The notes under the pieces: model-generated
The model's input: the letters and a program-made list of their open reading frames with translations, nothing else
Database searches by the model: none
Told to the model about the DNA's origin: nothing
Program-made: the position numbers and the translations under genes
In this document: positions 12,701 through 24,243 of the stretch, piece by piece
Numbering within the stretch: position 1 is the stretch's first letter
How the letters are laid out: each line of letters begins with the position of its first letter
Assembly (NCBI GenBank): GCA_003993805.1
Contig: RSEF01000005.1
Location: 20,813,110 to 20,877,109 of the forward strand
Source: Himantopus leucocephalus
Taxonomy: Eukaryota > Chordata > Aves > Charadriiformes > Recurvirostridae
Reading direction: 5' to 3'
DNA length: 64,000 nucleotides

Positions 12701-13260
12701 GTGGGTGTGTTGTCACTATGAGCACAGTCAGAAATCCTAGATTCTCAGGTTTTGGTTCTACTTAGTTATACATCATATGGAAGAGATGTCATTGGGGAAG
12801 GGATCTCATAGAGGTCCATAGGGTCCTGAAGGTGCATTGGAAAGAACAGCTGACCAGCTTTTCTGATGCAAGAGTTAGGGTACATAGCATGGTACTTTCA
12901 GGTCACAGAGTAAAAAAGTGTGTATTTGAGGCACAAACTCCTTGAGTTTGAGGCAAGATGTTGTGGATTAAATTTTACTTAGGTTCAAAAACTGGATTAA
13001 TAGTTTCATGGAAGACAAAGCCTGCAAGAACTGCTAAACATAAAAACAGGTAGGTGAAGAAGTCCTAGGTGGAAATTGTTCAAATCTGCCAGAGTGCTCT
13101 GGGAAACTATTGTTATATCCTGATTGTAAACTCCTCCACAGGCATTTGCTAATGACTTTTTTTGGAGACCTCCATGTTACTGGGTTATATGCAACTGTGG
13201 ATGTGGCCATTCTCATGTTCTAATGGCATTGAACCTTCCATTCTCTGTGTGAAAATGTAA
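9736..13260. other. Unique non-coding sequence
   Basis: No gene or repeat family recognised. Minus strand 10978-11286 holds a Leu/Ser/Pro-rich frame arising from a purine-rich plus strand (about 11040-11170), which is composition and not a protein signature. Plus frames at 9760-10107 and 11957-12241 have no domains. Confidence 0.5.
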
Positions 13261-13296
13261 ATATATACACATATATATATATACACACACACACAC
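13261..13296 (+). repeat. (AT)n/(AC)n compound microsatellite
   Basis: Alternating AT dinucleotides with two AC interruptions (13261-13282) pass into a run of AC dinucleotides (about 13282-13296). Short alternating purine-pyrimidine tracts of this kind are common and length-variable. No function is implied. Confidence 0.9.
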
Positions 13297-14624
13297 CCCT
13301 TTGAGGCATTTTTAGCTTGTTCAGGAAATCAGTATCTGAGGTATTCCTCAATCCTCAAAAAACTGCTGTAGAAGTCAGAAGATATTTATCATTAAGCAAA
13401 AGTATTTGATTTCTTTTTATTTTCAGTAGTGTTGATTGTCAAGATTGTCAACAGTGTTTAAAGAGTGTGTTGGGTGAAGATTTCCAAGCCATGTAGGAAG
13501 TTAGAATACAGAAAACTGAAGGGAAAAGCTCCCAAACTCAAACCAGAAATTCAGTGAAATAAGAGATGCTTTCCGTATGCTAACTGAGGTGGAGGAAAAA
13601 AAAAAAAAAAAAAAGTAGCACCTTTGCCCTCATCACTCTCCTGAAAAACTTTGAAGCTGCCCATGAATGGGTAAGAATCAAAATGGTAGCAATTACGTTA
13701 ATTTCTTTACTAAAAGATCAAGGTCACAACAACAGCAATTACCTGCAATTTCCCATTCCTGCAATTATATTATTATGAAAATGAACACTTTCTAACTACA
13801 GTAAAGCTTTCAGGGGCACTAAAGTGAATTTTTTTCATTTCAGATAGATTGCTAATTGTGTCAGGACTTCAGTGTAATGTGATTACCATTGCTTTGCTCT
13901 CATCAGAACAACAAAAAGTAGATAGGCAGTGCCTGCTTCTTCTAGGCTTCATCTATACATCAATTTTATACCACTGTAACCATTTAGATTAGGAACACTA
14001 TATTTTACTGATATATTCATATCACTATAAATCATAGTTGAATAAACCTTTTGGGAATAAACTAAATTAGCATAGGAATGCTTATACCAATATAATTGGG
14101 TCCAAAACAAGCAGTCATACAGTTTTGTGAGACAGTATAACAAGATGCAGAAAAATGTCCTGTTTCTGATCCAGCTATGTTGGTGGAAAAAATTAGTACA
14201 TTTTGCTGCTAGTCACCTGGATCTGCCAGAAAAGTGTTTTTCATGAGCTTTTCCTAAATTGCTTCAGGCAAAATCAGCCAATGAGTGTCAGTGAGAGAAT
14301 TTAAAGTGACCTGGCAGCTTTTGCCTGCGATGACTAGGGGAGCACCCGTGCAGACTGCTCAGCTGCTTGCCCGGTTTGGGCGATAACCAGCATAGGGCAC
14401 CAGCTGTTGAAAGCAGTTTTCTCTTTCATTGGCAAGGATGAATCTGTAGTGCATGTCCACAACCTTATATCTGTGTTGCATTCTAGTGGAGATAAGGTTT
14501 TACCCACGCTGGATTTATGCTAAAAAATGCACAATTTCAGCTGAATCTCCCACTGCAGACAGCCATGGTCCAGAACATTTTCCAAGGTAATCTTATAAAA
14601 AATATGGTTTTTGCTTCTGCTGCT
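13297..14624. other. Unique non-coding sequence with a 19-A run
   Basis: A 19-base poly-A run lies at 13596-13614. I looked for a retrocopy or SINE body upstream of it and saw none. The remainder shows no recognisable repeat or coding frame. Confidence 0.55.
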
Positions 14625-15345
14625 ATGATAGTAGAAGTAGGCTATTCCAGAGTTTTACTCTTCTAATAGCTAGAAAGCTTCTCGCTTCCAGCCTATATCT
14701 AGACATAACCTGTTTATAATTCCATGCTCCATGGTCTGTTTACATCCTTTAGCTTAAACAGGTCTTTTCCCACATTGGCACTTATGTCCCACAGCTATCT
14801 GTAGAAAGCCATCAATACTTCCTCTTAGCCTTTGTTTTACCTAAGCCTAACTTTAAGTCAGACTCTCATAAGCTCTGCTCTCTAGCCATCTCCTGCTCCA
14901 AATACTCCTCCCTGAATTGCTTCAGGCTGAACTTGTCATTCTTGAACATCAGTATCCAGAACTGTCTGTAACAAGCAATATTTTTCTGGGTACTTTTACT
15001 ACATATAACTTCTGTGTTCCTACTGGAAATGCTTGTCCCAAAGCATTCTTGATCGCTTTTGCCTTTATTACGGCTGAATCATTGCAGTGTCTCATTTTCA
15101 CCCAATTACCAATAGATAATATGTTTCTAGCATATAGCAGAAATTCTTTTTTATTCCTGCATGCATGACTTTGTACTCTGTCCTTTTATCTCCTACTTAG
15201 GTCCCAGAGGACTTAAAGTTCTTCTTTTACAATATTCCAATTTTTCTCTGTATTGACACTATCTCCCAACCAGTGCTGGCAGTGAATTTCATTAGCACAT
15301 TTTTTGTGCGAATATCATTAATGATTTTTTTTTTTAAATGCTGTT
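14625..15345 (-). mobile_element. Ancient CR1 LINE 3' region, minus strand
   Basis: About 700 bp follow, block by block, the reverse complement of the 3' part of old amniote CR1 elements (ORF2 end and 3' UTR). Recognisable blocks are TAGCTAGAAAGCTTCTCGC (about 14669-14687), CCTTTAGCTTAAACAGGTC with TTTTCCCACATTGG (about 14747-14779), CTCTTAGCCTTTGTTTTACC, TCAGACTCTCATAAGCTCTG, ATCAGTATCCAGAACTGTCT (14948-14967), the pair CAAAGCATTCTTGATCGC and GCTGAATCATTGCAGTGTCT, and CATGACTTTGTACTCTGTCC. Divergence is far higher than in the copies at 2015 and 43342, so this is a separate, much older insertion. Edges are approximate, and no reading frame survives. Confidence 0.75.
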
Positions 15346-17319
15346 AGGACTTATACTTGTTCCTTCTCCCCAGCATGATCAGTTGTTATCTCTTCATTAG
15401 GTAGTTCTTATAATTCTTGGGAAACCACATCCTTTAGCTTATAGTTTGGCAGACGATATCTAATAAGAGAAGATCTCCCATATAGTATGTTTTTAGAGAA
15501 AGTACACTTATCTTTACACAAAGAGATGGTATTAGGTAAGACACCAATAAAACAATGATGGGAGAAAATACTGGACTTTATAGATACTGAAAAACAAGTG
15601 CTTGGAGCTACCATTGGGTGAAGAATGAAAAAAGATAGTGAAGTGGTGCTGGCCTCTGGGGGTCACTAAGGCTGAAATTACTAAACGAGGTTGTAAAATC
15701 AGCCAAACCGAGGCCAATGGCAATAGAATAAAATTCGGTGGGAGAAAAGGAGCATGAGGAAAACCCAATAACGTGATCAGGGCAGAGTATCTGCTGAACA
15801 GCCCTGCACCCAATCAGCAGAGCTCTGGCAGGACAATAAACTGGTGTTGGGACCATGCAGAGTATTGGACTTGCTTCTGCAGTCAGCGTTGGTCAAAAAC
15901 AAGGATTGTTATGCATTTCCTTGTAAAAGGCATTTCCTTCTAAAAAAGGCCAGTGTGACATTGCTTTAATTGCTTTGTGGTTCTATGTTTGTTTTTTTTT
16001 CTGAACAGATGTCCACCTTTGGGGGACATTGAACATTTGTGGACTTGGTTTTCATACCCTGAGACTGTGTTCCTGTCCTTTCAGGGTCTGCAGTTAGCTA
16101 CTCTTATGTAGCTTCTCCTATTTTAGCTCTCCCTTTCAGGATGTTATTGTGCTAGAGAAAGTGAAAATGTATTCCTTTCGGACATTTATGAATCAGAATC
16201 CAAAACTATCTAATGGCTTTTCATTCCCATATTGTCTGTTAATGAAACACTTTGTCCTTCATTGTAGTACTAACTTGCAAAATATTTCTCTGAAATTTGT
16301 ATCTTTTATAATAATACAGATTTATGGAAGAAGTTCTAGGTATTTTATTGTATTTTATTCCTTTTTTTTAATTTTCATTTTTTATTTTCTTACTATGAGC
16401 ATTATTCTAGTGACTACTGGTAATTCTACAGTCCTGAAAACACAGGCAATAATTTAGGTAAAGTTACTATTGCTAACAGTATAACAACATCAGGAATTGG
16501 TGTAATAGGATAATTCAGTCATGATCTTTTACAGTTTAAACAAAACCCATGATATTAGGTAGCACTAACAATAATGGTGATGGCTAATATAAGGTAGGAC
16601 CAAGAAACAGAACTGAATTGCATCAGCTAGCACAGTTCATTGAATAGTCTGTCCTTTGATTATCTTGTCATTATACACATAAGCTGGATTCAAGCCCAGA
16701 TCATTTATATGTTATCTTTGATACTTAATGAAATCTAAATGTCAAGTTGCAGCTCTTTTGTAATTTGTTAGCCAACTGGATACATTATTTTTCTCCTAAA
16801 AGTTGTTTTTTGGGTTTTTTTGGTTTTTTTTTTTTTTTTTTACCAGTTCTTATCATTAGATACTTTCTTTTGAAAAGAGAAGGGGAAAACTTGGGAAAAA
16901 TATTTTGATGTTGCTTTTAAACAACATGGCAACACGCCATTAGAGAATTCTTCAGTCACTAAGTTACTGAGCTTATAGCCATAAGAAACTGTTTAGGAAA
17001 ATACAAATTTACCGGCATCTGCAGTATTTACCAATTCTTTTCACATCTGTAGGTAGTGGAGAGGCAGACCATCCATCAGAGATGTGAAATGATTTTCATC
17101 TTGGCCTAGTGACATCAACTGCCAGCAGCTAAAGCCTTGTCTGTACTGGAGAAAAGTAAAAGCTTACCTTTGCATCAAGCTTTTTACATGCTTTGTTATA
17201 TCAAAATAGTGAACCTATATAAAATCCTAGCAGAAGAAAGGAACTGTAGTTTTTTTACATTGATGTAGCCACTCAGTCTAGTAAAAGGTACCTCTGTTTT
17301 GTCTCTAATAGATTTTTAG
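15346..17319. other. Unique non-coding sequence, T-rich
   Basis: Includes a T-rich low-complexity stretch (16805-16841), with 18 consecutive T at its end. Plus frame 16149-16457 is Phe/Ile/Ser-rich because of the base composition and resembles no family. No repeat or gene recognised. Confidence 0.55.
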
Positions 17320-17339
17320 ATCAAGATAATTATCTTGAT
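17320..17339. repeat. Perfect 20-bp palindrome with no spacer
   Basis: ATCAAGATAATTATCTTGAT is identical to its reverse complement over all 20 positions, with the centre between 17329 and 17330. It is AT-rich. It could bind a symmetric dimeric factor or extrude as a small cruciform, but neither is shown by sequence alone. Confidence 0.95.
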
Positions 17340-17699
17340 GCTGGAAACACACCTTTATTGCAGGAAAGACTAACCCCAAAAGGGGCTGAAAGGTTTAAGA
17401 GGGTTTTAAAGTGTGGATGCAAGCCAAAATCTCATTAATCTTTGAAATGACATTCCAGCAAAACTCTCAAAGTGGAAGATATGACTCACGGCAGTGCAAC
17501 CTTTGGTGCTGGAAGAACAGGATGATTTCAGCCTATGTACAGTGACTAGCTTCAGGTTATTGCCTATTTAGAATTTGCTCTATAGAAAGGTTTCTCAATG
17601 CACTTGGCACACAGGTACTGGAATTCAGCAATTATTAGTGACAACTTGTTTATCTATGGCACTTCTCTTCTGAAATGTCTCTTGCTCTTTCTCTGTCTA

Positions 17700-17795
17700 C
17701 AGCCATTAGCGCTTCAAGTCTCTTTGAGGTAGGTATGCATACTTACTTTTATTTTAACCCTGGAGAAACTGAGTAACAGATAGTCAGGTAGACTT
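17700..17795 (-). repeat. Decayed MIR/L2-like SINE fragment
   Basis: In plus orientation the segment runs TTTGAGGTAGGTATGCATAC, then TTTTATTTTAACCCTGGAG, then AAACTGAGTAACAGATAGTC and AGGTAGACTTG. This parallels the reverse complement of MIR/L2 ('gaggtaggtattatcccc attttacagatggggaaactgag gcacagagaggttaagtgacttg'). The order and spacing of the blocks support the call, while divergence limits confidence. It lies on the minus strand relative to the SINE. Confidence 0.55.
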
Positions 17796-20700
17796 GATTA
17801 TGGTTTGTTTTCCAAAAAGTGTGAGTGTAGGTGCTAGAAACCCACGTTGCAATGATTGATTTCCTACAAAATTCTAGATGTTCTGAATTTCCCGTGAGGT
17901 AGCTTAGGTGAAGTTAGTAATATAGACCTTTCTCCAGGGCTGATCTTACTGAGGAAAGCTTAATTTTTATCATGATGGAGACTGTGTTAAGTGTATGCCA
18001 GTTTGGATCTCCCATGATGAAATTAATTAAAAAAAACCTAACTGACAAAGATCACATTTAAAGAATTACACTGTCTTTATAAATATTAAGATACAACTGT
18101 AAGCGGATATGAGTGCCATGTGGATTTGTGACTAGGAGGAAATCCCTGCATTATAAGAAAATTCCAATCAGAGAAGCATTTTGGTAGTGAATTCTATTAT
18201 AAATGATAATGCAATAAAAATCACATTAAAATCCTGAAAAACCTTGTATTTTTAACCCCAGTATTACACAAAAAACTGAAGGGAATAGTCTTGTGTCAAA
18301 GATGTGGAAAACTGCAGTAACACTGCAAATTGCCTGCATGCCAAATTACCTCTGTATTGGCCCTGTACAACCATTTCTGACTTCATGTTTGGCTTTGTTC
18401 GACAAACATGTGAACTGTATATGATATCTGCAATGCTCTATACAGTCGTGGATGTGTTAAACGGGTCATGCATTCATTTCCTTCACTGCTTTCACCTGAA
18501 AAACCAAGAAACATATCGTGCCTTCAATAAGATCTGTTTTTAAATAAAATACAATCTTTGTTGTCGCTTAAAAGATGTTTTTAGGGGCATTTTGCTTGTA
18601 GTATGAAAGGTAAATAGAAATGATGTGTTATACTGAAAGGTGCTAATGGCTTATGCCCAGGCTGTTGATTTATAAGCATTCAGACCTTGGTGGAAGATGC
18701 TGCTCAGATTAAAGCATTCTTCTTGTTCTGGCATCTAAAGTTTCAAGGCTTCTTTGTGTTGTAAAGAAACTGTGCAGAAGGTGCATAGTCACCTTTCCTT
18801 TAAAGGCCATGATATTTCAAAGGGAGTTGTTGTGAAGTTATGTTTAAAGCTCGGAACAGAAAGGCAAGATCTAGTATGCTAGAGTAGTCTGAAATGAGAG
18901 AGAAGGGAAGAGATGTCCAAGATGTGATAAAGATCCTTGGCAGGTTGGTGCTACATGGCAGTCCTGTGCTCCTTTCTGGTTTCTTCTGTGCATGAGTGAA
19001 TGGGTTTGTACACACACAAGTCCTATAATCAAATACCTAGCTGGGTGTCACTGGCAGCAAATCTAAAGAGGTTTCCTACTCTCTAACAAGGACACAGTTT
19101 AAAGTTTGGACAAAAATCTCGTCGGGTTTTCCAAATTACCGCATGTTGTTCACTAGATCTATAAACAAAACACAAGTGTATTAAAACATTAGTCCAAATA
19201 AGGGGACAGTGGTAGAAAGGGTATTAAAAAATTCTTCAGATTTATTGGAATATAATTTGTCTTTTACATGTTGTATAAATGAATCAGTATAAGTAGTCTG
19301 GCTCAAATAACTACAGACACGTGACCAGCTTGCTGTATGTGCTAGAGACAAAAGAATCACATACAGCCATTCCCCATATCCCCTGTAATTTGGTGCCAGC
19401 TAGGTGACAAATTGCACAGTGGGATCCGCTCATACCTTTAAAGTTCATCTGCATCTGCCCCCAGAGCTGCTGCTGATAAAGTCACATTAGTAAAAATGAA
19501 TAAGTGGGAAGGGCGGGGGGGAGGGGGCGGCAGGAAGGAGACATCAGCATGCCCAAAGAGTGGATATGGATAAATAACCTTTTTAGGTTGGAAGGGTTTT
19601 TTTCTGCAATGTCAAGTTATCATTGTATTCAGTTTGCAACACTAATCAACACTAGATAGACAGGAAATCAAACTGCTTAGTGCTCACGGGGTAAACATGA
19701 GGATTTTTATCAAACTGCAGCACGCACTTCCTAGCTAAGCCAGATTGTCCCCCTTGAGCTATTTTCAAAATGCATCAGCAAGAAGGACGTTATGTAAAAA
19801 GGCCTTAAACCATATGTTACCAGGTTGTACCCACTTACATCAAATACATTAAGACCAATTGTAGATGTCTGTGCACTGTACACAACACTTGCATGAAATG
19901 ATTTTTTGCCAAAAAGGGCTGGATACGGATAACCTGTCACTAACTCCTAATGACAGAAGGTGATATATAATGTATGCTGGCTTTGCATTTTGCTGATTGA
20001 ATTACCAAGGAGAATAATACATTAACATAAAGCAAATATCTCTTTGCTGTGGGAGAACAAGAGTTTAGTGGATTTATCCCAAATACGTTCAGTGTACTGC
20101 ATATGAAGACATGAAAAAACTAATTTCCAAGATTAAATATTAGTCTAAATTACAAAGTCAGTGCTCAGCACTGCAAGCCAGGACAAGACTGTGAGATAGT
20201 GAAGGTCAAAGTATCTGCTATTTATTTCCTCTTGATGGCTAATGTGAGACATTAGCTAAGGAGTGCTGGCTACTGTTTTGATTAAGTGCTAATGATCAAT
20301 TTCAAATGGGGTGAAAAACTGGATATATTCTATTCATATTGCTGGTAAATATTCTATACTCTGCATCCAATCTATATTTACTTTTTAACCCTCATCTCTT
20401 TTGTACACCCTTATTTCTGCCCTGTGATGTTGAATTTTCAGCAATGTTTTATGCTATTTTTCTAAAGTTTTACAGGTGATTTTAAAAAATATATTACTTG
20501 GGTTTGATTTTTTTTTTTTTTTTTAAAGCTGTTTACAGGAAACACTAACTTCTATAGCTCAGCTGTGTGTTGGATAAAATAGTCTCAAATTACGCGTGTA
20601 GCCTGGACAGCTGTAACACAAAGCCAATCAATTCCCAAGGTAACATCTTTTGTTTCTATGGGTTTGCCTAGTTGCACGCAGGTGAAAAGAGACAGAGCAG

Positions 20701-23459
20701 GTTTTCTCAGTTTTCTTTTTTCTTTCTCTCTCCATCTTACTCATTTTATAGTGCCACTCTTCAAGTGAGCTGTATTTCTTTCCCAGATGTATTTCAAAAT
20801 TTCCAGCATATTGTAAGCCTGGAAACATGTGAACAGAGTAGCTTTGGTTTCATTTGGAGCAATTTCATTCAATCCAATTTGCAATAAGTTTGTGGTTGCA
20901 TTAGTGTGTTGAAACGGAGTGTGTGTTTTGCAGCTTGTACATTATGCAGTATTACTTATAAGGTCAATAAATGTCTGATCAGCCACTCTGAGTAGAACAC
21001 CTTTTGCCTCTCATTTCAGACATGTATGTGGTCTCTTCTTAATGAAAATGTTAGCATCTTTCTCTAGCCCATAAGCTAATTCGGTAATGATACCATTAAA
21101 GGGTAGACATTGTATTATTCGTTGTAAAAATAATTTAATCAAATTAAATGGGAGAAAAGATAAATCATAAATTGAATTAAAGGGAAAAAGCACAGGGCTG
21201 TTACATTTAGGCTAGATTCTGACATGTTTTGAATATAACCTCCCTCCACAAACTGTCCCCCGTAAGCTTCGGAATGGCTACTGGTGAAGAGGAACAAAAC
21301 AGGCAATATGAAGCTGTGTATGTTGCATAAAGTTAGAGGCAGGGATAGACGATATCCCTGAAATCCATTTGTTTTGTTTGTATTGAACTTGAAACTACCC
21401 CTAAAAGTCACTGACAGAACAGGGTGCTATTCAACACAAAGCCTTTCCTGCATCTCACAAAAAGAACTCCTCTGCTGTTAAAAAGGAGAAAAACAAACAA
21501 CCAAATTAGAAGATATATTCACTCTCAAAAAGCTATGAGGAGCTGTAAGGGAAGTAAATAAAGACATATAGGAATGAATGTGTTTGATAATAGGTTTCAT
21601 TTTAGTTTTGGATTTTGTGGTTTATTCAAATGAAGACTACTTGGATGATTATTTTCTAGCAGGTTTTATATGGAAACAGTCAAGTAATTTTCAAAGGTGA
21701 ACAGAGGTAGCTTTTTCACTGGAAATGGTAGCTGCTGAGCAGTATGCCAGTGAAAGACACAGTGCTGCTCAATGTCACTAACTGTGCTGTAGTTTTGCTG
21801 TGGGAAGGGGTATGAACATGACATGAAGCAGTCAATTCCTCTCTGACATGAACTGACCTTCCAGCATCTTGATTCAGCTTTGAGATGGTCTTAAGGAATG
21901 CTGATTAGCAAAACCTTTTTAATTGGCTATTCTGCTGAGACATTCAAGTGCCCCTGGTATATAACATGTCCTCTGAGAGAGCTTCACAAATGTGGAATAA
22001 ATTCTGAAGCTTAGCTGAGTATAACCTGGAGTTTCTGATTAGCAGCACATGATGACAACAATTTCTGCTAAATTTCTGCATGGGATGGCTTGAATCCAGG
22101 CTGGTTTAGGTAGGAAACTGCAGCAGGTGGGAGAAAATTCCTGTGGGTGCAGCAGATAATCATAACTAGTGGATTTGTCTTCATTCTTACAGGAAAGAGA
22201 TGACACTTTCGGTGGCATTTGTCTTAGAATAGTTACATACCAGATTGTATGTCATTCTAGAATCCAGGAAAAGGTGATCATAAACTGGAAGATGGACAAC
22301 ACTCAGCTAGTCTCTGGTCTATAACAGAATGAAAGCTGGAAAGACATTGGGAAGCAGGACAAGGGGTATGTTTATATGTAAAAACAAAAGGCCAGAGATA
22401 TGTAAAATATGTTGACTTCAGCAGCACCATGAAAACCAGTATTTACTTTCTAGTGGGTTTATTTTCTTTCTGAAAAAAAGTAGAGTCTGGGAAACCCTGA
22501 AGAGGGAAGAACATCCCAATGCATGTGAAAATTGCACATTTTGTTGTATTTTTTCATAAGTAACATTATTATTATATATGATAAATCATATCATGTCTAT
22601 TGAAAAATAATGACTTGGACATTCTATGTCTTGTATATACATGTATGTGGACTTGGCACTGCTTTCTTTTGGATGGAAATACAGCAATTAACTTTCATAT
22701 AATATGCTGTAAACAGCTATCAGCTTTTGTTAGCTGAATTTCCCCTGTAGCTTAAACTGAGGGATATTTTTTGAGGAGGATATTTTACAATATATGAATA
22801 ACTACACTGTGCCACATAAAAACAACAATGTCAGTGGTCTCTGACTATGATATGTGATGATGAAGATGCTTTTTCCCTGGCAGTTATTACAGTCAATGTC
22901 ATCGACTGAGAGAACATCTGGCCCAGTGAGATGAAACTTGGAAAAATATAAACTCCATTCTATTCACAGTTTTTTTGGTTTTGGTGTTTTTTTTTTTTCT
23001 AATTCAGTTTTACACTGATCCACTCTGTCAACATGATCATGCCTAGTTCCCTTGCTGTGTTTTCCTTTGCTGCTCTTTTGGTCTTCTACATGTAGATTAC
23101 AATCTCATCCAAGCAAGGCTGAGGGATTTGTATTTGTACAGTATTTGTACAGATAGGGACAGTCTGTTTGTAAAGTATTTAGTGCAATGAGGTTACTTTG
23201 AAAGAAAAATCTAATATGAAGTATAAGAAAAATCAGTAGTTCATAAAGTCCTGCCTGGCACAAAGAAGTTAAGATTCTTTAGTATAGCCACAGCAATTCC
23301 TACTACTTCATCACTCTTTGCCTGTCAGCACACATTGGTCGTCTTTATGATATGCATGATCTCTAATGTGTATCGCAACCTCTTCTTTTATTTTTAGATT
23401 TACACAGGCCTTGCTTTTTCTATGATACATATTTTTCACTTGCTAATGATAATGATAAA
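17796..23459. other. Unique non-coding sequence with simple repeats
   Basis: About 5.6 kb without recognised genes or dispersed repeats. It contains a G-quadruplex motif (listed separately), T runs at 20508-20524 (17 T) and 22987-22998 (12 T), and a doubled 11-mer GTATTTGTACA at about 23132-23153. Several smooth, non-repetitive stretches, for example about 20160-20350, could be conserved non-coding elements. That needs a cross-species alignment and is not claimed here. Confidence 0.5.
19506..19527 (+). repeat. Compact G-quadruplex motif
   Basis: Four G runs lie within 22 bases: 19506-19508, 19511-19513, 19515-19521 and 19523-19527, with loops AA, C and A. This satisfies the G3+N1-7 rule with very short loops, the class generally regarded as most stable. 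It stands alone in AT-rich DNA, with no promoter-like CpG content around it. Confidence 0.85.
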
Positions 23460-23686
23460 ATAATGAATGGTTAGAGTTAGAAGGGATCTTAAAGACCATC
23501 TAGTTCCAAACCCCCCTGCCATGGGCAGTGACACCTTCCNNNNNNNNNNNNNNNNNNNNNNNNNNNNNNNNNNNNNNNNNNNNNNNNNNNNNNNNNNNNN
23601 NNNNNNNNNNNNNNNNNNNNNNNNNNNNNNNNNNNNNNNTTGATATTCCTCAGGCTGCTCCTGGCTGTATCACTGGTGCCCATGTG
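23460..23686 (-). mobile_element. CR1 LINE, minus strand, 3' terminus and ORF1 esterase end flanking an assembly gap
   Basis: Left of the gap (23460-23539) is the CR1 3' UTR terminus in reverse complement (AATGGTTAGAGTTAGAAGGG, GATCTTAAAGACCATCTAG, and CCCTGCCATGGGCAGTGACA before the gap). The octamer tail is degraded. Right of the gap (23640-23686) the minus strand encodes MGTSDTARSSLRNI. This matches the GTND-type block of the SGNH esterase domain in CR1 ORF1, expected as roughly HVGTNDTAR. The element therefore enters from ORF1 and leaves at the 3' end, and ORF2 should lie between unless it is deleted. Homology stops abruptly at about 23687, the presumed 5' truncation within the esterase. 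Confidence 0.8.
23540..23639. other. Assembly gap (100 N) inside CR1
   Basis: Exactly 100 N. The flanks belong to opposite ends of the same family in the same orientation (ORF1 esterase and 3' UTR). Unless an internal deletion occurred, up to about 3 kb of ORF2 may be missing. Confidence 0.95.
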
Positions 23687-23835
23687 TTTTATTTTGGAAA
23701 TGGGCCCTATGCACAGAAGAACTGTACACTAATGAGAATAAAATCACTCAGAATCTTGCTTTCTTGACTGAAAATAGGTTGCATAAATACTGGATAAAAT
23801 CAACATGGACTCAACATTTCTTCTTGTATAGTAGG

Positions 23836-24243
23836 TGTCATGGTTTAATTCCAGCCGGGAGCAAAGAACCATGTGGTCTTTTCCCTCACTCCCCCCAGTG
23901 GTGGGATGGGGGGGAGAATCAGAAGAAAAAGACAAAACTCATGGGTTGAGGTAAAGGCAGTTTAACAGAACAGTGAAGGAAAGAGGAAAACAACAACAAT
24001 AACACTGATAGAGGAATATACAAAAGACAATTAAGGTACCGCCGCTCACCAGCCAAATTGAGGAAACCCCCAGCCTGCTCCCACGCGGCGATTTCTGCCC
24101 CTTCCCCTGGCCAGCTCCGGGCTATAGACTGGGCATGGCTCGCATGGTACAGAATACCCCTTCGGCTAGTTTGAGTCAGGCCACCTGGGTCTGTCCCCCA
24201 GCTCCTTGTGAAAATTAACCCTATTCCCACCAGAACCAGGACA
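23836..24243 (-). mobile_element. Solo LTR of an avian ERVL-like endogenous retrovirus
   Basis: The segment begins TGTCATGGTTTAATTCCAGC and ends CACCAGAACCAGGACA, so it has TG...CA ends on either strand. Reverse-complemented it begins TGTCCTGGTTCTGG, the start of a common avian ERVL-type LTR. In that family the promoter and polyadenylation signals lie on this strand, hence the minus call. The TATA region (around 24122-24129) is mutated. It is flanked by near-identical 5-bp target duplications, GTAGG (23831-23835) and GGAGG (24244-24248), one mismatch, supporting complete solo-LTR boundaries. At about 408 bp it is shorter than the family form I remember. The U3 block expected between the CTGTCCCCCAGCTCCTTGTG segment and the AAAATTAACC segment is missing. 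No internal viral genes are present. Confidence 0.8.

Noticed and set aside
13580..13614. 19-A run as a possible retrogene or SINE tail
   Set aside because: No SINE body or retrocopy-like sequence precedes it and no target duplication was seen.
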